Assembly: GCA_035527835.1 (NCBI GenBank)
Contig: DATKZS010000015.1
Coordinates: 1-46,189 of the forward strand
Source: DATKZS01 sp035527835 [NCBI: bacterium]
Lineage (GTDB): Bacteria; RBG-13-61-14
Length of the DNA: 46,189 nucleotides
Reading direction: 5' to 3'
This document shows, one piece after another, positions 1 through 7,692 of this stretch. Below the pieces are notes generated by a model. That model saw only the letters and a list, made by a program, of their open reading frames with translations, was not told the DNA's origin and did no database searches. Position 1 is the first letter of the stretch, and each line of letters begins with the position of its first letter. Both the position numbers and the translations under genes were made by a program.

Positions 1-134
1 TTGGCGGACCGGCCGACGGGAGCGCCAAGCAAAAAACATTCGCACCCCAGCCCTCTTAAAATCGTGTTTAAAAATAATCCTTGGCGCTCTTGGCGTCTTG
101 GCGGTTCTCCGGTCCGTTTATTTTGGACAGCACT
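1..134 (+). repeat. Interspersed element, copy 1 (truncated by window edge)
   Basis: This is the right part of an element of about 260 bp that recurs at 9781-10041 (inverted) and 15621-15879 (same orientation). It holds the inner block with ACCGGCCGACGGGAGCGCC, then a run of TTGGCG words with a period near 9, and ends in TTTATTTTGGACAGCACTG. The left part lies outside the window. It lies just downstream of the prs stop, so it could also act as a transcription end. No coding function is supported. Confidence 0.85.
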
Positions 135-163
135 GTTCGTCACTCATAATTTTGAACTTGTTC

Positions 164-1105
164 TTACACGAACAGCGACGACACCGAATCGCCCTTGTGG
201 ATGCGCTTGATGGTCTCCCCCAGGATGGGCGCCACCGAGAGCACCTTGATCTTGTCAATCATCTTGTCCGGCGGTATCGGGATGGTGTCCGCGACCACCA
301 CCTCGCTGATCGCGCTTTTCAGGAGCCGCTCGCGGGCCGGGTCGGAGAGCTCCGCGTGCGCGGCCAGGGCCCGCACCTTGCGCGCGCCCCGGTCCATCAA
401 TATCGCCGCGGCCTTGGTGATGGACCCCGCGGTGTCAATGATGTCGTCCACCAGCACGCAGCTTTTGTCCTTGACCTCGCCGATCACGTGGAGCACCTCG
501 GCGTTGTCGTTGTTGCCGACCCTCCTCTTGTCAATGATGGCCAGGTCGGCCCCCAGCCGCTTGGCATAAGCGCGGGCCCGGGCCACGCCGCCGGCGTCGG
601 GCGACACGATCACCATGTTGCGCGGATCGTGGTCCTTCAAATACTCGATGAAGATGGGCATCGAGTACAGGTGGTCCACCGGGATGTTGAAAAACCCCTG
701 GATGGCCTCGGCGTGCAGGTCCATGCAGATGATCCGGTCCGCGCCCGCCTCCGAGATGATGTCGGCCACCAGCTTGGCCGTGATCGGCACGCGCGGCTGG
801 TCCTTCTTGTCCGAGCGCGCGTAGCCGTAATAGGGCACCACCGCCGTGATGGAGTCCGCGCTCGCCCGCTTGCACGCGTCCATGATGATGAGCAACTCCA
901 TGATGGTATCGTTCACCGGCCGGCAGGTGGGCTGGATCACGAACACGTCGCGCTTCCGGATGTTCTCGTTGATCTTGCAGAACGTATTGTCGTTGGCGAA
1001 CTTCCACACCTCCATGTTCGCCAGCGGCACCCCGATGTACGCGCTGATCTTGCCGGCCAGCTCCGGGTGAGCGGTGCCCGCCAATAACACCAGGTCGTTT
1101 ACCAT
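164..1105 (-). CDS. prs: Ribose-phosphate pyrophosphokinase (PRPP synthetase)
   Basis: The 313-residue protein transfers pyrophosphate from ATP to ribose 5-phosphate, giving PRPP for nucleotide, histidine and tryptophan synthesis in the cytosol. Visible family signatures are the class I motif DLHAEAIQGFF in the middle and the PRPP-binding loop CVLVDDIIDTAGS near residue 215; length is normal for class I enzymes. The frame stays open upstream to 1189, but that extension is translated heptad repeat, so the ATG at 1105 (MVNDLVLLAG) is chosen. It lies downstream of spoVG and tRNA-Gln on the same strand, an order common in Deltaproteobacteria. Identity is near certain. Confidence 0.97.
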   Translation of the reverse strand: MVNDLVLLAGTAHPELAGKISAYIGVPLANMEVWKFANDNTFCKINENIRKRDVFVIQPTCRPVNDTIMELLIIMDACKRASADSITAVVPYYGYARSDKKDQPRVPITAKLVADIISEAGADRIICMDLHAEAIQGFFNIPVDHLYSMPIFIEYLKDHDPRNMVIVSPDAGGVARARAYAKRLGADLAIIDKRRVGNNDNAEVLHVIGEVKDKSCVLVDDIIDTAGSITKAAAILMDRGARKVRALAAHAELSDPARERLLKSAISEVVVADTIPIPPDKMIDKIKVLSVAPILGETIKRIHKGDSVSSLFV

Positions 1106-1122
1106 CACTACTCCCTGAAAAT

Positions 1123-1216
1123 TCAAGGCTTGAGGCTTGGGGCCTGAGACTTGAGGCTTGGGGCTTGAGGAAACGGCCGGCCGCCTCAAGTCTCACGCCT
1201 CATGCCTCAAGCCCCT
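1123..1216. repeat. Inverted heptad-repeat element, CTTGAGG/CTTGGGG family
   Basis: The left arm is built of 7-base words (CTTGAGG, CTTGGGG and variants), followed by a GC-rich centre (AAACGGCCGGCCG) and a right arm of complementary words (CCTCAAG, CCTCATG). RNA from either strand could fold into a long imperfect hairpin. It fills the gap between the 3' end of tRNA-Gln and the prs start, so it would lie in the prs leader if the two are cotranscribed. Confidence 0.85.
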
Positions 1217-1219
1217 TAT

Positions 1220-1293
1220 TGGCTGGGGCGGCAGGATTCGAACCTGCGATGCGGGATCCAAAGTCCCGAGTCTTGCCACTTGACGACGCCCCA
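1220..1293 (-). tRNA. tRNA-Gln (anticodon TTG)
   Basis: The reverse complement folds as a cloverleaf: acceptor TGGGGCG pairs with CGCCCCA, the anticodon loop carries TTG between GGGAC and a GTCCC-type stem, the T arm contains GGTTCGAATCC, and CCA is encoded at the 3' end. It sits between spoVG and prs, a known position for tRNA-Gln in related genomes. Confidence 0.95.
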
Positions 1294-1344
1294 CCGTCAT
1301 CTCCGCGCCCGGGTGCCGCGCTTTTGCTCCCGCCTGTCGCAGAA

Positions 1345-1680
1345 TCAGTCCGCAGGCGCCTCCGGGGACCGGTCGGCCTCGTCCGGGCCGGCGCCGTCCT
1401 CCAGCAACCGGATCTCGCCGACTTTGACGCCGGTCGCGGCCTCGTAGGCCTCCAGAATTTTCTGTTCCATCTTCTCGCGGGTGTCCCGGTTGATGGGATG
1501 CGCGATGTCGCGGAACGTGCCGTCCTTGCGCTTTTTGCTCGGCATGGCCACAAAGTAGCCCTTGGGCCCGCGGATCACCTTGACGTCCCGGATCACGAAG
1601 CAATAGTCCAGGACGATCGTTACATACGCCTTGAGCTGATCCTGGTCCACCGGTGTCACTTTTACTTCCGTGATGTCCAT
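1345..1680 (-). CDS. spoVG: SpoVG family regulatory protein
   Basis: The 111-residue protein matches the SpoVG family, small site-specific DNA/RNA-binding regulators first found in sporulating Firmicutes but widespread in non-sporulators. Visible family features are the start MDITEVKVTPV, the core YVTIVLDYCFVIRDVKVI and the basic segment MPSKKRKDGTFRDIAHP, followed by a variable acidic tail. The ATG at 1680 has an AAGGAG ribosome binding site; the upstream extension of the frame is not family-like. The gene starts 11 bases after the ispE stop, so the two are probably cotranscribed. Its target here cannot be told from sequence. Confidence 0.94.
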   Translation of the reverse strand: MDITEVKVTPVDQDQLKAYVTIVLDYCFVIRDVKVIRGPKGYFVAMPSKKRKDGTFRDIAHPINRDTREKMEQKILEAYEAATGVKVGEIRLLEDGAGPDEADRSPEAPAD

Positions 1681-1691
1681 AGTACTGCTCC

Positions 1692-2582
1692 TTACTCCTG
1701 GTTGTGGAAAACCTCTCTTAACAGCGGCCCTTGCACTGCCCGGCACAGCAATACCGCGCGGCCTAGCTCCCGGGCCGCCGCATCCCTCGCTTTCTCCGCG
1801 GACTCGCGGCCGTCAAACACCGCGAATACCGTGGGACCGGAACCAGTCATCAATGCGCCGATGGCGCCAAGATCAAGGAGCACGTCTTTGGTTTTCGCAA
1901 CCTCCGGGTGCGCGGCGGCCACGATGGGTTCGAGGGCATTAAACAGCTTCCATCCGGCCGGCGCCATGCCGCGGTTCCTAGAACATTTTAGATTATCCGG
2001 GTGTTTTGTCAAATCGTACTGGCTAAACGCCCACTTGGTGGACACGCCGAAAGTCTGGGGCGCCACCAGAAATGTGTAGTCGGGAAGCGCGGGACCGTCT
2101 TCCAGCTCCTCCCCGATCCCGCGCGCCCAGGCCGGAGACCGGAACAAAAAAAACGGGACGTCCGCCCCCACCGTGGCCCCCAGCCGGATCAGCTCGGCCC
2201 CGCCTACCTCGGTCCCCGTGAGAGCCTTGAGCGCGAAGAGCACCGCGGCCGCGTTGGACGATCCGCCGCCCAGGCCGCCCGCCACCGGGATCCGCTTCTC
2301 GATCTTGATGTTAAGCCCGGTGCGCGTTTCCGGGAAGGCCCGGAAAAACGCCTCGGCCGCTTGGCGGCAAAGGTTGCCGCGGTCCCGCGGCACCGCCGGA
2401 TCGTCGCACTCGATCCTGATGTCCTCTCCGCCTACGCTCACCTCCACCGCGTCGCAAAGCTCGATCCCGACGTTGAGCATGTCGAGCTCATGATACCCGT
2501 CCGGCCTGAGGCCCTTGATCTCCAGGCAGAGGTTGAGCTTGGCGGGCGAGAGCACCCGGATGGCATGGGAGGACATGCTCAT
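1692..2582 (-). CDS. ispE: 4-diphosphocytidyl-2-C-methyl-D-erythritol kinase
   Basis: The 296-residue GHMP kinase phosphorylates CDP-methylerythritol in the non-mevalonate isoprenoid pathway. Visible are the N-terminal SPAKLNLCLEI with the conserved lysine, the GHMP ATP-binding motif GLGGGSSNAAAVL, GADVPFFL with the catalytic aspartate, and the late glycine motif MTGSGPTVFAVF. Length is typical. Two nearby ATGs (2582 and 2576) are possible and neither has a strong ribosome binding site; the outer one is used. It probably leads the ispE-spoVG-tRNA-prs unit. Confidence 0.96.
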   Translation of the reverse strand: MSMSSHAIRVLSPAKLNLCLEIKGLRPDGYHELDMLNVGIELCDAVEVSVGGEDIRIECDDPAVPRDRGNLCRQAAEAFFRAFPETRTGLNIKIEKRIPVAGGLGGGSSNAAAVLFALKALTGTEVGGAELIRLGATVGADVPFFLFRSPAWARGIGEELEDGPALPDYTFLVAPQTFGVSTKWAFSQYDLTKHPDNLKCSRNRGMAPAGWKLFNALEPIVAAAHPEVAKTKDVLLDLGAIGALMTGSGPTVFAVFDGRESAEKARDAAARELGRAVLLCRAVQGPLLREVFHNQE

Positions 2583-2628
2583 GATTGACTTTTCGGCAAT
2601 CGGCCCGAAGGTTCTTCACCTTATACGA

Positions 2629-2721
2629 GTAGAGCGTAGAGCGAAGGGCGAAGGGCGTGAACCCAAGCAACGGCCAGGCGATTTTCTTTCACGCCCTACG
2701 CCCTGCGCTCTACGCCCTACG
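2629..2721. repeat. Inverted heptad-repeat element, GAGCGTA/GGGCGTA family
   Basis: The left arm (2629-2661) consists of GAGCGTA, GAGCGAA and GGGCGAA words of period 7. The right arm (2686-2721) is the approximate reverse complement (CGCCCTA, CGCTCTA words). It fills the gap between the radical SAM stop at 2728 and the ispE start, and could form a long hairpin. Confidence 0.8.
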
Positions 2722-2727
2722 TTTGAG

Positions 2728-4215
2728 TCACTTGGGCGCGTTCCCGGCCTTGCCCCGCTTCAACATGCCCACGTTGCGCTCCTTGAACTCCGAGATGCGG
2801 CGCGAGATGTCGTCCTTGGTCTTCTGCCAGGTCAGGTTCATCTTGTCGGCGGCCTCGGTGGTCATGCTCTTGACCAGGTCGTTGTAATAATTATTGCGGG
2901 CCTCCCAGCGCCGCTCGAGGTTTCGCGCATAGCTTTTCAGGAACACCCCGACCAGGTCCATTTTGGAGATGCCCTTCAGAATTTGAGGGATCGAGTAGAA
3001 GCTGCGCATGGCCTTGTAGGTCTCGACCTGGAGCTCGAACGCCGTCATGTTTTTGGGCTCGAACACCACGTGGTGGGCGTCGTAGAGGCCCCAGTCCCGG
3101 GTGAGCAGCCGATTGTCGCGCAGGAATTCATCATATTGCACCGAGCCCGGCAGCGGCGTCAGGATCATGAACTGGACCGTGTCAATGGCGTTCTTCTTGG
3201 CGAACTTCGCGGTTTCCCGGACCGTGTCCACCGTGTCCTCGTCGCAGCCGAGCACGAACATGCCGTGCACCCGGACCCCGTACTCGTGGAACACCCGGAT
3301 GGACTCCTCGATCTGCTCCACCGTGATCTTCTTGTTATAGGCCTTGAGGCTGGCCGGGTTCACCGACTCGACCCCGATGTAAACGTAGAAGCAGTTGGAT
3401 CGTTTGAACAGCTCCATGAGCTCGCGGTCCTGGGTCACGTCGGCCCGGACCTGCGCGGTCCAGCGCGGCGTGATGTTCTCCGCGAGCATCATCTCGAGCA
3501 ACTCCTTGGTCCGGGCCTTGTTGGCCGCGAAATGGTCGTCGTAGAAAAAGACCGTCTGTTTGGGGTCAACCGTGCGCAGCTCGCGCATCACGTTTTCCTT
3601 GGACCGGAACCGGTACTTGTGCCCGAACATCTTGGTGACCACGCAGAACGAACAGTTGTAGGGGCAGCCCCGCGAGGTCATGATCGGCCGCACGTTCCCG
3701 AGCGGCTTTCGGATCAGGCTGAAGTCCGGGAACGGCAGCGTGTCCAGGTCCATGCACGCCTGGATCTCCTGATTATGGAAAAACTCGTTGCCCACCCGAA
3801 ACGACAGCCCCGGAACCTCGCCCAGTCCCTTCCGGCTCTCGATCGCCTCCACCAGCTTCAGGATCGAGTTCTCCGCTTCCCCCCGCATCACGAAGTCCGC
3901 GTAGCCCAGCGCTTCCTCCGTCATGTACGTCACGTGCGGCCCGCCCAGCACCACCGGGATCCCGTGGCTCTTGATCTGCGACGCCAGCGCATAAGCCCGC
4001 GGCGCCGTCGAGGTGATGGTCGAGACCCCCACCAGGTCGGCCTCGAACACCGCCTTGAAATCTATGTCAACCATGTCCTCGACGAACACCTTCACGTAAT
4101 GACCCGCCTGCTCCAGGATCGAGCCCAAAATCAATGTCCCCAGCCGCGGCAGCCGGTACCGGCTGAAAATGTGGTAGTCCGGCGAGCGCGGCTCGATCAG
4201 CACGATATTTTTCAT
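2728..4215 (-). CDS. B12-binding-domain radical SAM protein
   Basis: The 495-residue protein has an N-terminal cobalamin-binding-like Rossmann region (residues about 1-150, with LGTLILGSILEQAGH and VVLGGPHVTYM) and a radical SAM core with the iron-sulfur triad C184-x3-C188-x2-C191 in SRGCPYNCSFC. The family includes methylases and enzymes of lipid or natural-product modification; the substrate cannot be told. The C-terminal stretch is lysine/arginine-rich and helical. The ATG at 4215 is preceded by AGGAGG, so it is preferred over 4254. It is divergently oriented to the sulfatase-like gene at 4331. Confidence 0.9.
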   Translation of the reverse strand: MKNIVLIEPRSPDYHIFSRYRLPRLGTLILGSILEQAGHYVKVFVEDMVDIDFKAVFEADLVGVSTITSTAPRAYALASQIKSHGIPVVLGGPHVTYMTEEALGYADFVMRGEAENSILKLVEAIESRKGLGEVPGLSFRVGNEFFHNQEIQACMDLDTLPFPDFSLIRKPLGNVRPIMTSRGCPYNCSFCVVTKMFGHKYRFRSKENVMRELRTVDPKQTVFFYDDHFAANKARTKELLEMMLAENITPRWTAQVRADVTQDRELMELFKRSNCFYVYIGVESVNPASLKAYNKKITVEQIEESIRVFHEYGVRVHGMFVLGCDEDTVDTVRETAKFAKKNAIDTVQFMILTPLPGSVQYDEFLRDNRLLTRDWGLYDAHHVVFEPKNMTAFELQVETYKAMRSFYSIPQILKGISKMDLVGVFLKSYARNLERRWEARNNYYNDLVKSMTTEAADKMNLTWQKTKDDISRRISEFKERNVGMLKRGKAGNAPK

Positions 4216-4294
4216 CCCATTCCTCCTGTCCTGACATTGTTCATTGTAGGCCAAGAACCTGAGGTGTCAAGCTGAAAATGAGAAATTCCCGCGC

Positions 4295-4323
4295 TTGAGA
4301 AGGCGCGGATTCTGTGCTATAAA
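4295..4323 (+). promoter_or_regulatory. Sigma-70-like promoter, probably leaderless
   Basis: TTGAGA (4295-4300) and TATAAA (4318-4323) are separated by exactly 17 bases. The ATG of the next gene lies at 4331, seven bases past the -10 box, which is where transcription would start. No ribosome binding site is visible before that ATG, so a leaderless mRNA is the simplest reading (inference). Confidence 0.5.
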
Positions 4324-4330
4324 TATTTAA

Positions 4331-6517
4331 ATGTCACCGCCTTCGCGCCCATCGCGCTGGCCCTATATTATCAGCGCTTTTTCCGGTGTTCTCCTGGTCC
4401 AGCCCTATTACTCCATCTGGTTATGCCAATACCGCTCGCTGGCGCTTTTCCTGATCGTGTCCATCTTTGGCGCCGCCCTGGGATGCCTGCTCATGCGCCT
4501 GGCCGGCCGGATCATGTCCGCGTCGGCCGGGGAAGAGAAGGGGAGTCACTTGACGCGGGCCGCGCTTTTGAGCTGGTCCATGCTCGGGATCTACATCGTT
4601 TATGCGTTCTACTACATGCAAGCGAAGCGGATCATGGGCCATACCTTGGCGGTCATCGCCGCGCCGCCGTTTTTTTACTTGGCCCTGGCGGCGCTGGCCG
4701 GCCTGTTGAGCCGGCCCCGCCTGCGACTGCCCCTGCTCATCCTCTCGGGCCTGGCCGCGGCCGCGGCCCTGATCTGGTTCCGACCGCGGCCCCCGCTCAC
4801 GGTCCAATTTCCCACGCAGTTGATGTTTTCCGGACAGGGACCGCCCCTGTTCTGCCTGGAACAGGACCACCTTTCCCGCATGGGCAGGCCCCTCATGCGG
4901 GACAAGCCCCTCGACTTCGTGAGGGAGGCGCCGGCGGGAGCGGTCTTGGAATTCCAGGTTTATGCGGGCCCGCTATCCCGGGGCGCCAGGCCGGGCCGGC
5001 TCCGGGTGGCGGCCACCGACCCGGCCGGCCGCGCCCATGAGCTTTACCGGGAGGAGGTTGCGGCCGGCGGCGCCGGCTGGGAGTGGAGACGGGTGGGTCT
5101 GTCGGGCCTGTCCGGGCGGAAACTCAGCTTCCGGATGGAGACCGTGCCCGCCCGCGGCGGCGGGCCGGCCACGGACCCGGTTTACGTCGCCAATATAAGT
5201 GTGTTCGCGCCGCCGCCATCGCCGCCGCCGAACGTCATCATGCTGGTCTTCGACGCTATGCGCGCCGACGCTCTGGGCTGTTACGGCCGTGAAGGCGCCG
5301 GCACTTCAGCGCTCGACGCCCTGGCCGCGGACGGCGTGCTTTTCCAGACGGCGATCAGCCCCTGTTCCTGGACCGCTCCGGCGGTGGCCTCCATCCTTAC
5401 CTCCAGGTATCCGTCGCAGCATCATGTCCTGACTTCTTTCGACCCGCTGCTGGTCACATTGCCGCAGGCCTTGTCCAGCCATGGCATCCGCACCGGCGCG
5501 GTGGTTGGAAACAACCTGCTATCGCCGTTGTTCGGTTTCAACCGGGGTTTTCAGGAGTATTATCTGGAGCCGTTTTCCCGGACCAACTGGCGCAACGCCG
5601 AGCTGACCATGGAGGACGCCATCTCCCGGATCCGGCGCCAGGGCGGCCACCCCTTTTTCTTATACATTCACGTTATGGACCCGCACCACCCCTACTTCGC
5701 GCCACCCGGCTACGGACCCCGTTTAAGTCCGGCCTCGGCTTGGTCCTTCCTCTCCGAGACGGCCCGGTTTTTTTCCCGTCTCCCTTACATTTATGAGCCG
5801 GGGGACGAGCAACCGAGGCGCCTGCCTCCGGACGAGCTCTCCGATCTCATCCGCCGCTACCAGGGGGAGGTGGAGTACGCCAGTTATACCGCGTCCATGC
5901 TCACGAGCTTTCTTCATAACGCCGGCCTTTGGAGCAATACCCTTCTCATCATCACCTCCGACCACGGCGAGGCCTTCGATGAGCACGGCTACCTGCGCCA
6001 CGGCCAGAACCTGTATCTCGAAGAGGTCCACGTGCCCCTGATCTTCACCGGCGGCGTGGCCGCCGGCCGCCGCCGGGTGGTTACCATGCCGGTTTCCACC
6101 CTTGATCTTTTCCCCACCGTGCTGGACATCCAGGGCGTGCCGCTCCCCGATGAACCGGCCGGCCGGTCCCTCGCCGCCCTGATTCAAGGACAGGACCTGG
6201 CCCCGGTCCCGGTATTCTCCGAGAGACTGTCCTTCGATAACAATCTCTTCTTAAGCATGATTGAAGGCACCCGCCAATTCATCAAGACCAGTTCCGTGGA
6301 CCGCGCCAAGCCCGCGACCCTGGAGCTCTATGACTGGGCCGCCGACCCCCGCGAACAACTCGAGCTGGGCGCCGCCCACCCCGGGCAGCTAAGAGACCTG
6401 GAACTGAGGTTGGATGCCTACTTCGCGTCCCTGCCGGGAAGGACCACTCAACTGGACTCATCCGTGAGCACGGGAGAGATCAAGAAAAAGATGAGGGCCA
6501 TGGGGTATCTGAAATAA
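4331..6517 (+). CDS. Membrane-anchored sulfatase/phosphoglycerol transferase-like hydrolase
   Basis: The 728-residue protein has about five N-terminal membrane segments (residues 12-150), a beta-rich region (about 155-296) and an alkaline-phosphatase-superfamily catalytic domain from about 299. Metal-site motifs are VFDAMRADALGCYG and the late DHGEAFDEHGYLRHG. At the nucleophile position it reads SWTAPAVAS (T348), not the C/S-x-P-x-R needed for formylglycine formation, so an ordinary sulfatase reaction is doubtful; Thr-type members include phosphoglycerol and phosphoethanolamine transferases. The active domain is probably outside the cytoplasmic membrane. The start has no ribosome binding site but has a promoter right upstream. 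A second, shorter relative is at 32708-34102. Confidence 0.88.
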   Translation: MSPPSRPSRWPYIISAFSGVLLVQPYYSIWLCQYRSLALFLIVSIFGAALGCLLMRLAGRIMSASAGEEKGSHLTRAALLSWSMLGIYIVYAFYYMQAKRIMGHTLAVIAAPPFFYLALAALAGLLSRPRLRLPLLILSGLAAAAALIWFRPRPPLTVQFPTQLMFSGQGPPLFCLEQDHLSRMGRPLMRDKPLDFVREAPAGAVLEFQVYAGPLSRGARPGRLRVAATDPAGRAHELYREEVAAGGAGWEWRRVGLSGLSGRKLSFRMETVPARGGGPATDPVYVANISVFAPPPSPPPNVIMLVFDAMRADALGCYGREGAGTSALDALAADGVLFQTAISPCSWTAPAVASILTSRYPSQHHVLTSFDPLLVTLPQALSSHGIRTGAVVGNNLLSPLFGFNRGFQEYYLEPFSRTNWRNAELTMEDAISRIRRQGGHPFFLYIHVMDPHHPYFAPPGYGPRLSPASAWSFLSETARFFSRLPYIYEPGDEQPRRLPPDELSDLIRRYQGEVEYASYTASMLTSFLHNAGLWSNTLLIITSDHGEAFDEHGYLRHGQNLYLEEVHVPLIFTGGVAAGRRRVVTMPVSTLDLFPTVLDIQGVPLPDEPAGRSLAALIQGQDLAPVPVFSERLSFDNNLFLSMIEGTRQFIKTSSVDRAKPATLELYDWAADPREQLELGAAHPGQLRDLELRLDAYFASLPGRTTQLDSSVSTGEIKKKMRAMGYLK

Positions 6518-6524
6518 AAAATAA

Positions 6525-6616
6525 TGGCGGAGAGTGAGGGATTTGAACCCTCGGGGCAGTTTTACCCACCCACACGATTAGCAATCGTGCGCCTTCAGCC
6601 ACTCGGCCAACTCTCC
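6525..6616 (-). tRNA. tRNA-Ser (anticodon GCT)
   Basis: The 92-base reverse complement forms a class II tRNA with acceptor GGAGAGT, long variable arm, GCT in the anticodon loop, T arm GGTTCAAATCC and encoded CCA. It reads AGC/AGU serine codons. Confidence 0.95.
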
Positions 6617-6622
6617 ACGAAA

Positions 6623-6691
6623 AGGTTTGTGGTTTGAGGTTTGGGGTTTGCAGTTTTCAGAACCACAAACCTCAAACCATAAACCTCAAAC
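6623..6691. repeat. Inverted heptad-repeat element, GGTTTGA family
   Basis: Left-arm words GGTTTGT, GGTTTGA, GGTTTGG and GGTTTGC (period 7) face a right arm of CAAACCT/CAAACCA words. It fills almost the whole spacer between the two tRNA-Ser genes. Confidence 0.85.
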
Positions 6692-6698
6692 TATTATT

Positions 6699-6790
6699 TG
6701 GCGGAGGAGGTAGGATTCGAACCCACGGAGCAGGTTTCCCCACTCAACGGTTTTCAAGACCGCCGCCTTCAACCACTCGGCCACTCCTCC
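6699..6790 (-). tRNA. tRNA-Ser (anticodon TGA)
   Basis: The 92-base reverse complement is a class II tRNA with acceptor GGAGGAG, TGA in the anticodon loop (GGTCTTGAAAACC), long variable arm, T arm GGTTCGAATCC and encoded CCA. It reads UCA and related serine codons. Confidence 0.95.
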
Positions 6791-6879
6791 CCGGGCCTCT
6801 ACCTTCCCGCTGATCCTATTGTAATGGATTAGCTTCGAGAGTCAAGCGCGCGGCGGGCCCAAATGTTGCCCCGGGGCCG

Positions 6880-7644
6880 TCACTTCGCCGCGTTTCCCCG
6901 CGACGCCAGCGCCTTCTCCCGCAGCTCCCGCGGCCCCGGCCCGCCCGGCAGCAGCGCGAACGCCTGGTCAAAATAATAATCAAAATTGGAGGGCACATAA
7001 TAATGGGTCACGTACCATAGCGCCCCGCCATGCGGTTCCACCGTCGTGAACTCCCGGCCGCTCTGGTCCAGGTAGTCCTCCATCTCCTGGTCCGCGTTCC
7101 CCTGGACATACAAGGCCGCCGACGCTTCCGGGCCTGCGCTTTCCCCGTCCTCCACCGGCAAGTCCATCGCCGTCTTGAAATCCCGGGCCGCGTCCTTGAA
7201 TTCGCCGAGCTGATAAAAGGCAAGGCCGCGGCCGTAATACGCGTTCCCGAACCGCCCGTTCAACAGCGCCGCCCGCGAGTGGCTGTCCACCGCGGCCCGG
7301 TAATCGCCCAGCTTCTGCTCGGCGTAGCCCAGGTTGTTCCAGGCCGGGGCGAGACGGGGGGCGATGGACACGGCCTCCTTGAAATCCCCTTCGGCCAGCT
7401 CATACTCGCCCCGCAGATAATGCGCCGCGCCCCGGTTGTTGAAGGCAACGGCGTAATTGGAGTCAAGCTCGATCACGCGGTCGTAGTTCTCCACCGCGCC
7501 CGCGTAGTCGCCCTTGAGCAGGCATTCATTGCCCCGCCCGAACTCCTCGGGATCAACGAATTGCAATTTCGGAGGGTTGCCTGGGCAGCCTTGCGCGAGT
7601 AAAAGGCCCAACAGAATCATCAGCTCTGAAGCCACACGTTTCAT
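6880..7644 (-). CDS. TPR-repeat lipoprotein
   Basis: The 254-residue protein begins MKRVASELMILLGLLLAQGC, a hydrophobic signal ending in a cysteine; the lipobox (AQGC) is imperfect, so lipid attachment is likely but not certain. Residues about 35-170 hold four tetratricopeptide repeats with the usual G/Y/A pattern (for example GDYAGAVENYDRVIELD and NNRGAAHYLRGEYELAEGDF). The C-terminal 80 residues are outside the repeats and unrecognised. TPRs mediate protein contacts; the partner is unknown. The ATG at 7644 is chosen because upstream codons are heptad repeat. Confidence 0.82.
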   Translation of the reverse strand: MKRVASELMILLGLLLAQGCPGNPPKLQFVDPEEFGRGNECLLKGDYAGAVENYDRVIELDSNYAVAFNNRGAAHYLRGEYELAEGDFKEAVSIAPRLAPAWNNLGYAEQKLGDYRAAVDSHSRAALLNGRFGNAYYGRGLAFYQLGEFKDAARDFKTAMDLPVEDGESAGPEASAALYVQGNADQEMEDYLDQSGREFTTVEPHGGALWYVTHYYVPSNFDYYFDQAFALLPGGPGPRELREKALASRGNAAK

Positions 7645-7660
7645 CTCTTGTCCACCCTGC

Positions 7661-7692
7661 GCCCCAAGCCTCAAGCCCCAAGCCTCAAGCCT
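7661..7692. repeat. Heptad-repeat arm, CCTCAAG/CCCCAAG family
   Basis: A single arm of alternating CCCCAAG and CCTCAAG words, same family as 1123-1216. The stop codon of the ankyrin gene (7685-7687, TGA on the minus strand) lies inside it. Confidence 0.8.

Noticed and set aside
123-150. Promoter at the end of repeat copy 1 (TTGGAC-16-CATAAT)
   Set aside because: The boxes look good but the only gene beyond is prs on the opposite strand, and the other copies of the element do not keep the spacing.
2515-4275. 586-residue open frame on the plus strand
   Set aside because: It is antisense to ispE and the radical SAM gene, His/Leu/Val-rich and without any family motif.
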